A stretch of DNA of 64,000 bases, from NCBI GenBank assembly GCA_963695105.1, contig CAVOGC010000038.1, positions 81,299 to 145,298 of the forward strand. Direction: 5' to 3'. This document shows, in pieces, positions 55,276-64,000 of this stretch. Source of the stretch: Competibacter sp963695105 (GTDB lineage: Bacteria > Pseudomonadota > Gammaproteobacteria > Competibacterales > Competibacteraceae). The translations under genes were made by a program, and so were the position numbers. How positions within the stretch are numbered: position 1 is the stretch's first letter; each line of letters begins with the position of its first letter. Below the pieces are notes generated by a model. The model was not told where the DNA came from. It made no database searches and was given only the letters and a program-made list of their open reading frames with translations.

Positions 55276-56856
55276 TCACTCCCACTCGATCGTGGCCGGC
55301 GGCTTGCCGGACACGTCGTAGACCACCCGCGAGACGCCGCGAACTTCGTTGATGATGCGCCGCGATACCCGATCCAAAAACTCGTAGGGTAGATGCGCCC
55401 AGCGGGCGGTCATGAAATCCACCGTCTCGACCGCGCGCAGGGCGATGACGTAATCGTAGCGGCGACCGTCGCCCATCACTCCGACCGACTTGACCGGCAG
55501 GAACACCGCGAACGCCTGGCTGACGCGGTCGTATAAATCGTGCTGGCGCAATTCCTCGATGAAAATGTGGTCGGCCCGGCGCAAGGGCTCGGCATATTCC
55601 CCGCGCGCCTCACCTAAAATGCGCACCCCCAGCCCCGGCCCCGGGAAAGGATGGCGATAAACCATTTCGGACGGCAAACCCAGTTCCACCCCCAACCGGC
55701 GCACCTCGTCTTTGAACAGCTCTCGCAGCGGTTCGACCAGCTTCAGCCGCATCGCCGCCGGCAGGCCGCCAACGTTATGATGGGATTTGATGACGTGGGC
55801 CTTGCCGGTCTTGGCGCCGGCCGATTCGATCACGTCGGGATAGATGGTGCCCTGGGCCAACCATTGGACATCGCGCAACCGGGCCGCTTCTTCCTCGAAG
55901 ATCGTCACAAACAGCCCGCCGATGATCTTGCGCTTTTGCTCGGGGTCGGTAATGCCAACCAGGGCGCTCAGAAAACGCTCCCCGGCGTCCACCCGGATCA
56001 CCCGCACCCCGAGATGCTGACCAAAGGTCGCCATCACCTGATCGCCCTCGTGCAGGCGCAACAGACCGGTATCCACGAATACGCAGGTCAGTTGCGTACC
56101 GATGGCTCGATGCAACAGCGCCGCCACCACCGAGGAATCCACCCCGCCGGACAGCGCCAGCAGCACCTCATCACCGCCCACCTGTGAACGGATGGCGGCG
56201 ATACTGTCCTCGATGATGTTGCCGGTGGTCCACAGCGGGGCGCAAGCGCAGATGTCCAGCACGAAACGACGCAGGATGCGCTCGCCTTGGCGGGTATGCG
56301 TCACCTCCGGATGAAATTGCACGCCGTACCAACGTCTGTGCTCGTCGGCCATGCCGGCGATGGGGCAGGTTTCGGTACTGGCGATGCGGATGAAGCCGGG
56401 CGGCGGATCGATCACCCGATCGCCGTGGCTCATCCACACATCCAGCAGGCCGTAGCCTTCCGGGCTGGCGTGATCCTCGATGTCGCGCAGCAGGGCAGAA
56501 TGGGCGTGAGCCCGGACCTGGGCGTAGCCGAATTCCTGATGGTCGGACGGCTCCACCCGACCACCAAGTTGCATCGCCATGGCCTGCATGCCGTAGCAGA
56601 CGCCAAGCAGCGGCGTCTCCAAATCCAGGATGACCTGAGGGATGCGCGGCCCGTCGGCCACCGTGGTCGATTCGGGGCTACCCGACAGGATGACTCCTCG
56701 CGGTTGAAACGCGCGTAGCGCCGCCGGGTCGGCGTCGTAGGGCTGAATTTCGCAGTAGACCCCGATCTCCCGCACCCGGCGGGCGATCAGTTGAGTGTAC
56801 TGCGAGCCGAAGTCGACAATCAGAATACGGTCGAGGTGGATATCGCGGGAGGTCAT
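55276..56856 (-). CDS. guaA: GMP synthase (glutamine-hydrolysing)
   Basis: Aminates XMP to GMP. It is 526 residues. The N-terminal class I glutamine amidotransferase has LLGVCYGMQAMAMQLGG with catalytic Cys and YGVQFHPEVTHT. The ATP pyrophosphatase has LLALSGGVDSSVVAALLHRA. The C-terminal dimerisation part has PFPGPGLGVRILGE and ends KPPATIEWE. The ATG at 56856 (MTSRDIHLDRILIVDFGSQY) fits family starts; a longer frame to 56985 runs into the guaB end. It follows guaB by 2 bases, so the two form an operon. Confidence 0.97.
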   Translation of the reverse strand: MTSRDIHLDRILIVDFGSQYTQLIARRVREIGVYCEIQPYDADPAALRAFQPRGVILSGSPESTTVADGPRIPQVILDLETPLLGVCYGMQAMAMQLGGRVEPSDHQEFGYAQVRAHAHSALLRDIEDHASPEGYGLLDVWMSHGDRVIDPPPGFIRIASTETCPIAGMADEHRRWYGVQFHPEVTHTRQGERILRRFVLDICACAPLWTTGNIIEDSIAAIRSQVGGDEVLLALSGGVDSSVVAALLHRAIGTQLTCVFVDTGLLRLHEGDQVMATFGQHLGVRVIRVDAGERFLSALVGITDPEQKRKIIGGLFVTIFEEEAARLRDVQWLAQGTIYPDVIESAGAKTGKAHVIKSHHNVGGLPAAMRLKLVEPLRELFKDEVRRLGVELGLPSEMVYRHPFPGPGLGVRILGEARGEYAEPLRRADHIFIEELRQHDLYDRVSQAFAVFLPVKSVGVMGDGRRYDYVIALRAVETVDFMTARWAHLPYEFLDRVSRRIINEVRGVSRVVYDVSGKPPATIEWE

Positions 56857-56858
56857 GT

Positions 56859-58322
56859 TCAATCCACCCGGTAGTTCGGTGCTTCCTTGGTGATGCTGAC
56901 GTCGTGAACATGGCTTTCGCGCATCCCGGCGCTCGTCACTCGGGTAAATGCCGGCTTGACGCGCATCTCGGCGATATCCCAACAACCGACGTAACCCATG
57001 CTGGAGCGCAACCCACCCATCATTTGATTGATGATGGCCAGCACGCTGCCTTTGTAGGGCACCCGGCCCTCGATGCCTTCCGGCACCAGTTTCTCCATCG
57101 CGCTGCCCTCCTGAAAATAACGGTCGCTGGAGCCGTGCTGCTGGGTCATGGCGCCGATCGAACCCATGCCGCGGTAGGACTTGTAGGACCGCCCTTGATA
57201 GAGTTCCACCTCGCCGGGCGCTTCCTCGGTGCCGGCAAACAGGCTACCGATCATGACCGAATGGGCGCCGGCGGCGATAGCCTTGGCCAAATCGCCGGAA
57301 TAGCGCACGCCGCCGTCGGCGATCACCGGCACGTCGCAATCGTGCAGCGCCTCGGCGACGTTGGCCACGGCGCTGATCTGCGGCACGCCGACCCCGGCGA
57401 TAATGCGGGTGGTGCAGATCGAACCGGGACCGATCCCGACCTTGACCGCGTCCACGCCCGCCTCCACCAGATCGCGGGCGGCGGCGGCGGTGGCGATGTT
57501 GCCGCCGATCACCTGCAACTGGGGAAAATGCGCCTTGACCCAGCGCACCCGATCCAGCACGTTGCGGGAATGACCGTGGGCGGTATCCACCACCAGCACA
57601 TCGACGCCGGCACTCACCAGGGCCCCCACCCGCTCCTCGGTGTCGCCGCCGGTGCCCACCGCCGCGCCGGCGCGCAAACGGCCCCATTCATCCTTGCAGG
57701 CCAAGGGAAAGTCCGTGGATTTCTGGATATCCTTCACCGTGATCATGCCGCGCAACTGAAAGCTGTCGTTGATCACCAGCACTTTTTCGATGCGATGCTT
57801 GTGCAGCAGGGCGACGATTTCCTCGCGGCTGGCGCCTTCCCGCACCGTCACCAACCGCTCCTTCGGCGTCATGACGGCGCTGACCGGCGCGTCCAGATTG
57901 TGTTCGAAGCGCAGGTCACGACTGGTCACGATGCCGACCAGATTCTCGCCATCGACCACCGGCACGCCGGAGATGTGGTGGGCCCGGGTCAAGGCCAGTA
58001 TTTCGCGGATGCTGGTGGAGGGTCCGGTGACGATCGGATCGTTGATGACCCCAGTTTCGTACTTTTTCACCCGCCGTACTTCCTGCGCTTGTTTTTCAAC
58101 CGGCATATTTTTGTGGATAATGCCGATACCACCCTCCTGAGCTAGGGCGATGGCCAGCCGCGATTCGGTGACCGTATCCATCGCCGCCGACATCAGCGGG
58201 ATATTGAGGCTGATGGCGCGAGTCAACTGCGTCTTGAGGCTGACATCCTTGGGTAACACCGCGGAATAGGCGGGAAGAAGCAGGACATCATCGAAGGTCA
58301 GGGCTTCTTGAACGATTCGCAT
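56859..58322 (-). CDS. guaB: Inosine-5'-monophosphate dehydrogenase
   Basis: Oxidises IMP to XMP with NAD, the rate-limiting step to guanine nucleotides. It is 487 residues. It starts MRIVQEALTFDDVLLLPAYS. A CBS pair lies at about 93-200 (VTGPSTSIREILALTRAHHI, VMTPKERLVTVREGASREEI). The catalytic loop GIGPGSICTTRIIAGVGVPQ contains the active cysteine, followed by YRGMGSIGAM and GRVPYKGSV. It is the first gene of guaB-guaA(-tadA). Confidence 0.97.
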   Translation of the reverse strand: MRIVQEALTFDDVLLLPAYSAVLPKDVSLKTQLTRAISLNIPLMSAAMDTVTESRLAIALAQEGGIGIIHKNMPVEKQAQEVRRVKKYETGVINDPIVTGPSTSIREILALTRAHHISGVPVVDGENLVGIVTSRDLRFEHNLDAPVSAVMTPKERLVTVREGASREEIVALLHKHRIEKVLVINDSFQLRGMITVKDIQKSTDFPLACKDEWGRLRAGAAVGTGGDTEERVGALVSAGVDVLVVDTAHGHSRNVLDRVRWVKAHFPQLQVIGGNIATAAAARDLVEAGVDAVKVGIGPGSICTTRIIAGVGVPQISAVANVAEALHDCDVPVIADGGVRYSGDLAKAIAAGAHSVMIGSLFAGTEEAPGEVELYQGRSYKSYRGMGSIGAMTQQHGSSDRYFQEGSAMEKLVPEGIEGRVPYKGSVLAIINQMMGGLRSSMGYVGCWDIAEMRVKPAFTRVTSAGMRESHVHDVSITKEAPNYRVD

Positions 58323-58748
58323 GGCGGGACCTCAAGACTGGGCGAAAAACAAGCCGGTAAGTCTATGCCATGACGCCCCCCCGGTAAACGGGAAATCGGC
58401 CAGACCGACCGGAGCCGCGACAACGTCGGCGTGAATGCCCCCGCCGTTTTCCCGATACCGGCAAGATGCTGAAAATCACCATGACAGCTATCGATCAACC
58501 CTTTCACAGAGCGAGCGACACCCCGGCGCGCGACCCGGCGCACCGATTCAGTGATATTGAAATCAGCGCGGCGCACAAAGCCATCGGGCGCGCGACCCGT
58601 GGCGATACTGTGTCTGGGACCGGTCGGGCAGCTCCATGGCAAACCGATGCTGGAACAGGAAGGCTGGGCGCGGCGCCAATCGCTGGGTGAACTGGTAAGC
58701 GAAAACGGCTGACCGAGATGACAAAAACATTTGGATTTTAACGTTTCA
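58323..58748. other. 426-bp gap between divergent guaB and xseA
   Basis: This must hold the guaB and xseA promoters. Near its right end, about 58610-58710, the plus strand has a coding-like stretch (LCLGPVGQLHGKPMLEQEGW then ARRQSLGELVSENG and a stop) that could be the tail of a decayed gene; I cannot name it. The last part (ACAAAAACATTTGGATTTTA) is A/T-rich just ahead of xseA. No hairpin or riboswitch stands out. Confidence 0.4.
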
Positions 58749-60137
58749 ATGCTATCCCACCGCAACATCCACACCGTCTCCGAACTATCGCAAGCGGTTC
58801 GGGGGCTGCTGGAAAAGCGCTTTCCCGATGTCTGGGTACAAGGCGAGGTTTCCAACTTGTCCCGCCCATCCTCCGGCCACCTCTACTTCTCGCTCAAGGA
58901 TGCCCGGGCGCAAATCCGCTGTGCGCTGTTCCAGAACCGCGCCTTCCTGTTCCGCGACTGTCCACGCAACGGCCAGCAGGTGCTGGTACGGGGCCGTGTC
59001 AGCCTGTACGAACCTCGCGGCGATTTCCAGCTCATCGTCGAATACGTGGAGGAAGCCGGGGCCGGCGCGCTGCGGCGGGCTTACGACGAACTGCGGCTGC
59101 GACTGGAACGGGAAGGGCTGTTCGCGCCGGACCGCAAAAAGGCCCTGCCCCGCTTTCCCCGGCGAATCGGCGTGGTCACCTCGCCCAGCGGCGCGGCGCT
59201 GCGTGATGTATTGAGCGTGCTGCGCCGTCGGTCTCCCAACCTGCCGGTCCTGCTTTATCCCGTTCCGGTGCAGGGCGATGGCGCGGCGGAACGCATTGCC
59301 GCAGCCATCCGACTGGCGTCCAAACGCCAGGATTGCGACGTGCTGCTGCTGGCGCGCGGCGGCGGTTCGCTGGAAGACTTGCAGGCGTTCAACGAAGAAA
59401 TCGTCGCCCGGGCGATTGTCGACTGCGCCATTCCGCTGGTGGCCGGCATCGGTCACGAAACCGACATCACCATCGCCGACTTCGCCGCCGATTTACGCGC
59501 GCCCACCCCCACGGCGGCGGCCGAACTAAGCAGCCCCGACCGTCAGGAATGGCTGCGCGCGACCCGCTTGCTGGCGGAACGGCTGGAACGCGCACTGCGG
59601 CGTCGCTTCGGCGAGCGGCGCCAGCGGCTGCACCCACTGGCGGAGCGGCTGGCGCGGCTGCAACCGCACCGTCGTCTCCATGATCGCGCTCAGCGGCTGG
59701 ATGAGCTGGACCAGCGGCTGCGGCAGGCACTGAACAACCGCCTGGACCGCGAGCGGCTGCGGCTGGCCGGACTGGGAACGCGCCTGCGGGCGCAGGCTCC
59801 GGCGGCGCGGCTGCGCTCGGCTCGCCAGCAGTTGCAGGCGCTGGTGCTGCGCCAAAACGCGGCGCTGCATCAGCGTTTCCAGGCCACCCGCCAACACCTG
59901 CAAAATCTGAGCGGCGCCCTGCATGCCCTGAGCCCGCTGGCAACCCTGAAGCGCGGTTATGCGATCATGCGCCGCTACCCGGACGGAACCATCGTTCGAC
60001 AGGCCGACCAACTTCAGATCGGCGACCCGGTGGACGCTTTGCTGGGTTCCGGTCGTCTGCGCTGCGAAATCACCGCCATCGATGTCGAGAATCGGGCGCC
60101 ATCGCCCGATTTCGGGATCGAGCCCGAGGAACCATAA
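58749..60137 (+). CDS. xseA: Exodeoxyribonuclease VII large subunit
   Basis: Single-strand DNA exonuclease subunit of 462 residues. An N-terminal OB domain contains VWVQGEVSNLSRPSSGHLYF and SLKDARAQIRCALF. The catalytic domain has FPRRIGVVTSPSGAALRDVL, LLLARGGGSLEDLQAFNEE, AGIGHETDITIADFAADLRA and PTPTAAAELSSP. A long Arg/Leu-rich coiled coil follows, and the C-terminus has LKRGYAIMR. The ATG at 58749 is chosen over 58731 by family alignment. The small subunit gene xseB is not next to it. Confidence 0.96.
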   Translation: MLSHRNIHTVSELSQAVRGLLEKRFPDVWVQGEVSNLSRPSSGHLYFSLKDARAQIRCALFQNRAFLFRDCPRNGQQVLVRGRVSLYEPRGDFQLIVEYVEEAGAGALRRAYDELRLRLEREGLFAPDRKKALPRFPRRIGVVTSPSGAALRDVLSVLRRRSPNLPVLLYPVPVQGDGAAERIAAAIRLASKRQDCDVLLLARGGGSLEDLQAFNEEIVARAIVDCAIPLVAGIGHETDITIADFAADLRAPTPTAAAELSSPDRQEWLRATRLLAERLERALRRRFGERRQRLHPLAERLARLQPHRRLHDRAQRLDELDQRLRQALNNRLDRERLRLAGLGTRLRAQAPAARLRSARQQLQALVLRQNAALHQRFQATRQHLQNLSGALHALSPLATLKRGYAIMRRYPDGTIVRQADQLQIGDPVDALLGSGRLRCEITAIDVENRAPSPDFGIEPEEP

Positions 60138-60140
60138 CCG

Positions 60141-60731
60141 ATGCGCCGCCTGGGATTGTTATTACTCGTCTGCGCGCTGGGCGCCTACTGGGCCTGGCGC
60201 GACCGCCCCATCGACCGCCCGCCCGGCGTGCTGGCGCCGGACCCGCCTTCGCAGCGATCGCTCGACGCTGGAGCACCGGTCTTTCAAAAGGACCGCTATC
60301 ACATCAAGGCGCTGGCGGAATTCACCCTGGAAGCCCGGGTGCTGGGTCGGGAGGATTACCGCTTCGACAGCGGCGCGGATCTCGCACCGCTCGATCTGGC
60401 GCTGGGTTGGGGACCGATGTCGGACAGCAGCGTGCTGGAGCGAATCGAGATCCAGCAACGCCACCGCTTCTATTACTGGCACGTCAACGATTTTTTCATG
60501 CCGCGCCGGGACATCGAAACCCACAGCGCCAACATGCACCTGATTCCCGCAACCAGCTACATCGCCGACCAGTTGAAATTAATCCGCCCCGGTCATATTG
60601 TCAGCCTGCGCGGCTATCTGGTCGAAGCCCACCGCGACGATGGCTGGCAATGGCGCAGTTCCCTGAGCCGCGAGGATACCGGTAACGGCGCCTGCGAACT
60701 GATCTGGCTGGAAACCGTGGCGTGGCGCTGA
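60141..60731 (+). CDS. Conserved membrane-anchored hypothetical protein
   Basis: Protein of 196 residues with an N-terminal membrane anchor (MRRLGLLLLVCALGAYWAW) followed by a soluble domain. Recognisable blocks are FTLEARVLGREDYRFDSGAD, LAPLDLALGWGPMSDSSVL, RFYYWHVNDFFMPRRDIETH, SANMHLIPA and VSLRGYLVEAHRDDGWQWRS. The ALGWGPMSD and H.ANMHLIP blocks resemble a conserved proteobacterial family often placed near nuclease or periplasmic genes, but I cannot assign a function. It starts 3 bases after xseA and is probably cotranscribed. Confidence 0.75.
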   Translation: MRRLGLLLLVCALGAYWAWRDRPIDRPPGVLAPDPPSQRSLDAGAPVFQKDRYHIKALAEFTLEARVLGREDYRFDSGADLAPLDLALGWGPMSDSSVLERIEIQQRHRFYYWHVNDFFMPRRDIETHSANMHLIPATSYIADQLKLIRPGHIVSLRGYLVEAHRDDGWQWRSSLSREDTGNGACELIWLETVAWR

Positions 60732-60841
60732 CGGTTCCATCCTGGCCTCGGGCGGTGATCGCTTCAACCAGCGCCGGTCCGTATTTCGCCGGCGCGGCCA
60801 AAACCGCTCTCCACCCTTTTCACCCAACAGGAATTATCCTC

Positions 60842-61657
60842 ATGAAGCTGGATCTGATCAGCCGCTATCCGGATACCACGCCCAAGCCGACCCCCTTGCT
60901 GTTCGTGCATGGCTCGTTCACGGATGCCCGAGTCTGGGATGAAAATTTCCTGCCCTACTTCACTCGGCATGGTTACGAGGCGCACGCCGTCAGCTTGCGC
61001 GGCCACGGTCTCAGCGAGGGCCATCAGCATCTGCACACCTGGCGGCTGACCGATTACGTCGCCGACCTGACCCAGGCGGCCGCGACCCTGCCGGCCCCGC
61101 CGGTGCTGGTCGGACATTCGATGGGCGGCATGGTGGTTCAAAAATACCTGGAAACTCATCCCGAAATACCGGGCGTGGTGCTGATGGCCTCGGTGCCGCC
61201 GCAGGGCCTGCTGCCAACCAACCTGCACATGGCGATGCGGCATCCATTCCTGTTCCAGCAAATGGCGCTGTTCTCCCTGCTCGGCCCCAGCGTCGGCTCG
61301 CCCGAAATGATGCGACGACTGCTGTTTTCCCAGGATATGCCCCTTGCGAAGCTGCGGGAGTATTTCGACTACGTGCAGGCGGAGTCGCAACTGGTGTCGC
61401 TGGATATGATGGGCATCAACCCGCTACGGCTGAAGCCGGAACAACTGCGGCTGCCGATCCTGGTGCAGGGAGCGCAACACGATGTCTTCATCTCGCCGGC
61501 GATGGTGCGGGAAACCGCCCACTTCTACCGCACCGAGGCCCACATCGTCCCCAACATGGCGCACGCCATGATGCTGGAACTCAACTGGCACGAGGCGGCC
61601 GAGTCCCTGTTGAACTGGCTGGAGCAGGTCGTCGCCCGCCCGGCGGCGGCGGCCTGA
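60842..61657 (+). CDS. Alpha/beta hydrolase
   Basis: Protein of 271 residues starting MKLDLISRYPDTTPKPTPLL. Catalytic features are the oxyanion FVHGSFTDARVWDE, the nucleophile elbow VLVGHSMGGMVVQKYL, an aspartate in VQGAQHDVFISP and the histidine in NMAHAMMLELNWHEAA. This is a typical lipase/esterase or lysophospholipase-like hydrolase; the substrate is unknown. It is followed by a palindromic-repeat hairpin before the convergent fadD. Confidence 0.85.
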   Translation: MKLDLISRYPDTTPKPTPLLFVHGSFTDARVWDENFLPYFTRHGYEAHAVSLRGHGLSEGHQHLHTWRLTDYVADLTQAAATLPAPPVLVGHSMGGMVVQKYLETHPEIPGVVLMASVPPQGLLPTNLHMAMRHPFLFQQMALFSLLGPSVGSPEMMRRLLFSQDMPLAKLREYFDYVQAESQLVSLDMMGINPLRLKPEQLRLPILVQGAQHDVFISPAMVRETAHFYRTEAHIVPNMAHAMMLELNWHEAAESLLNWLEQVVARPAAAA

Positions 61658-61676
61658 AACACGCCCTCGCCTCCAA

Positions 61677-61697
61677 CCCTCTCCCGGAAGGAGAGGG
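61677..61697. repeat. Palindromic repeat hairpin between convergent hydrolase and fadD
   Basis: CCCTCTCC (61677-61684) pairs with GGAGAGGG (61690-61697) around a 5-base loop. It is a copy of the family seen at 14474 and 32234 and again lies between convergent genes, so a terminator function is likely. Confidence 0.65.
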
Positions 61698-61708
61698 GAG
61701 ACTCTTGC

Positions 61709-63376
61709 CTACCCCTCCCGCAGCAACCGCCGCAGGATTTTGCCGACGTTGGTCTTGGGCAATTCGGTACGGAACTCGACCTGCCGCGGCACCTTGTAGC
61801 TGGTCAGGTGCTGACGGCAGTGTTCGATCAACGCCTCGGCGGTCAACGCGAGGTCCTTGGCGACCACCACGATCTTGACCGCCTCGCCCGACTTCTCGTC
61901 CGGTACGCCGACCGCGGCGGCTTCCAGCACGCCCGGATGCAGGGCGACCACGTCCTCGACCTCGTTGGGATAGACGTTGAAACCGGACACCAGGATCATA
62001 TCTTTCTTGCGGTCCACGATCCGGGCGTAGCCGCGTTCATCGACATAGCCCAGGTCGCCGGTACGAAGATAACCGTCGGGGGTCATGACCTTGGCGGTTT
62101 CCTCGGGCCGGTTCCAGTAGCCGCGCATCACCTGCGGGCCACGGATGCAAATCTCGCCGACCTGGTCCACGCCGATGCCCAACTCCCGGTCTTCATCGTC
62201 GCGCACCGACAGTTCGGTGGACGAGATCGGCAGGCCGATGCTGCCGTTGTATTCCTGGAGGGTCAGCGGGTTGATGCAAGCCGCCGGCGAAGTTTCGGTC
62301 AGGCCGTAGGCTTCGATCAGCGGCGTGCCGGTCACCCGCTTCCAACGCTCCGCCACCGCCCGTTGCACCGCCATGCCGCCGCCCAGGCTGATCTTGAGCG
62401 CGCTGAAATCGAGCCGTTCGAAGCCGGACGCATGCAGCAGGCCGTTGAACAGCGTGTTCACGCCGGTAATCACGGTGAAGCGGACCTTGCCCAGTTCCTT
62501 GACGAAGCCCGGCATGTCGCGGGGGTTGGTGATCAGAATGTTGTGGGCGCCCACCTTCATGAAGGTGAGGCAGTTGGCGGTCAGGGAAAAGATGTGATAC
62601 AGCGGCAGAGCGGTGATGATGGTCTCTTCGGCTGGCCTGGAAAAGGGACTGAGCCAGGCCGAGGCCTGTTGCAGATTCGCCACCAGGTTGCCGTGAGTCA
62701 ACATCGCGCCCTTGGACACGCCGGTGGTGCCGCCGGTGTATTGCAGGAACGCCAGATCCTCATGCCCCAGCGGCACCTCTTTCAAGGTCTGCCCCGCGCC
62801 CTGAGCCAGCGCCCGCCGGAACGGCACGATGCCTGGAATGCGCCAGGCCGGCACCATTTTCTTGACATGCTTGACCACGAAGTTGACCAGCGGACGCTTG
62901 GGGAACGGGAACAGATCGCCCAACTGGGTGGTCATGACGGTCTTGACCGGCGTCCTGTCCAGCACCTCTTGCAAGGTGCGGGCAAAGTTTTCCAGGATGA
63001 CGATGGCGGTGGCGCCGGAGTCCTTGAGCTGATGCTCCAGCTCGCGCGGCGTGTACAGCGGGTTGACGTTGACCACCGTCAGGCCGGCCCGCAACGCGCC
63101 GAACAGGGCGACCGGATATTGCAGGGTGTTGGGCATCATCGACGGCGATCCGATCGCCCTTGCCCAGCCCGGGCCCTGGCGCAGGCAGGCGCCGAAATCG
63201 CGGCTGAGCCGGTCGATGTCCCGATAGCGCAGGGTCACGCCCATGTTGGAATAGGCCGGCAGCTCGGCGAAGCGCCGGCAGCTTTTTTCCAGGGATGTCC
63301 TTCAGCGATGCAACTCGTTCAGGTCAATTTCGGCCGGCACACCTTCCGGATACTCCCGCAGCCAGATTTTTTCCAC
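61709..63376 (-). CDS. fadD: Long-chain fatty-acid-CoA ligase (compensated frameshifts near the 5' end)
   Basis: Activates fatty acids with ATP and CoA. The AMP-binding core is FLQYTGGTTGVSKGAMLTHG, with EAYGLTETSPAACINP, GDLGYVDERGYARIVDRKKD and the C-terminal lysine region PKTNVGKILRRLLRE. The true start is GTG 63376 behind GAGGAG, encoding (M)EKIWLREYPEGVPAEIDLNE. Around 63290-63305 an in-frame TGA is bypassed by a short out-of-frame stretch (LKDI), and another patch near 63150-63195 (PGLGKGDRIAV readable in the next frame) is compensated. The length then fits FadD at about 555 residues. It is divergent from a TetR-type regulator. Confidence 0.92.
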
Positions 63377-63510
63377 TTGCTTCTCCTCTTGTCGTGTTGG
63401 TATTCGCGGCCGGACGGGCCTGCTGAAAAATAATGTGCATACACGCACAATTAGCGGATGACTATACGCCTCCCGCCGTTTCAATGTTCCGCCTGGACCC
63501 GCCAGCACCC

Positions 63511-64000
63511 ATGAAAACCCGAGACCGCATTCTACAGACCAGCCTGCAACTCTTCAACGAGTGCGGCGAACCCCCCATCACCACCAATCACATCGCCGAT
63601 GAACTGGAGCAGATCAGCCCGGGCAATCTGTATTACCACTTCCGTAACAAGGATGAAATCATCGCCCTGTTGTTCCAGCAGTTCGAGCGGCGCATGGAAA
63701 TCGACCCGTGCAGGTCCCCGAGCGCCGTGTCCCGGACATGGGGACACAGCGGCTCTCACCTGCATCTGGTTTTCGAAACCATCTGGGAATACCGCTTTCT
63801 GTACCGCGACCTCGACAACATTCTGGCCGAAACAAGAACTGCGCACCCATTTCCGCCGCATCCTCGAGCGCGCAGATGAATACCGCCGCCACCATCTGCC
63901 AAGGACTGGTGGAGGCAGGCGTGATGAGCGCCTCGCGTGAAGACATCGCGGCGCTGGCCCGCAACATCGCGGTGGTGGCGACCTACTGGCTAAATTTCCA
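63511..64000 (+). CDS. TetR-family regulator (frameshifted, runs off the window)
   Basis: The N-terminal helix-turn-helix reads MKTRDRILQTSLQLFNECGE then PPITTNHIADELEQISPGNL and YYHFRNKDEIIALLFQQFER, typical of TetR. The effector domain HLHLVFETIWEYRFLYRDLD follows. After about 63830 the frame breaks; ELRTHFRRILERA and later ICQGLVEAGVMSASREDIAA are readable in other frames up to the window edge. It is divergent from fadD, so it may repress that gene in response to acyl-CoA; this is inferred from position only. Confidence 0.85.

Noticed and set aside
56904..58145. 413-residue open frame on the plus strand
   Set aside because: It is antisense to guaB.
61808..63433. 541-residue open frame on the plus strand
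   Set aside because: It is antisense to fadD.

Overview
The window is a stretch of high-GC gammaproteobacterial chromosome. The evidence is the gene content and order: lptM-lysA, hemCDXY, argH divergent from hemC, guaB-guaA-tadA, polA, ubiD beside a ferredoxin-NAD reductase, and a DctPQM TRAP system. Lineage cannot be fixed from this window; a Competibacter-like or purple-sulfur-type gammaproteobacterium would fit. Many genes carry single-base indels, often in compensating pairs that leave the conserved protein readable across two frames (argH, mod, hppA, cas2-3, csy2, csy3, cas6f, fadD, the TetR gene). I read most of these as consensus errors from noisy reads, not gene decay. Affected genes are given their full intended span.

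Layout. 0-5 kb: lysA and lptM, a carboxylesterase, a secreted Fn3/tandem-module protein, a Cache-domain protein and argH. 5-10 kb: haem genes hemC, hemD, hemX, hemY. 10-16 kb: flavin/Fe-S reductase, ubiD, and a TRAP transporter whose binding protein resembles the 2-oxoacid-binding TakP. 15.8-17.5 kb: RNA ligase rtcB behind a consensus sigma-70 promoter and an unusual structured leader with a 9-codon ORF, followed by a small basic protein. 17.5-24.5 kb: a DUF2782 protein, a Mut7-C protein, then a tightly overlapped defence operon (hicA-hicB-mod-mntA-hepT-res) in which two toxin-antitoxin modules are interleaved with a type III restriction-modification system; a vapC remnant follows. 24.5-37.3 kb: polA, larB/larE/larC for the nickel-pincer nucleotide cofactor, a polyferredoxin membrane protein with a DUF362 protein, a CBS protein, a K+-dependent-type membrane pyrophosphatase, a haloacid dehalogenase-like protein and a DUF423 protein. 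37.7-53.6 kb: a SugE/Gdx exporter, then a complete type I-F CRISPR-Cas locus (cas1, cas2-3, csy1, csy2, csy3, cas6f) with a 102-repeat array, a tyrosine-recombinase remnant and tRNA-Ser(CGA). 53.7-64 kb: a membrane TPR-like protein, tadA, guaA, guaB, xseA, a hydrolase, fadD and a TetR-type regulator cut by the window end.

The points most worth attention are the RM/toxin-antitoxin operon, the rtcB leader (possible attenuation control), the anomalous leader-proximal spacers and mosaic repeats of the CRISPR array, the decayed integrase next to tRNA-Ser at the array's old end, and a dispersed palindrome that serves as intergenic hairpin in some places and as in-frame coding sequence in polA, mod and the polyferredoxin gene.
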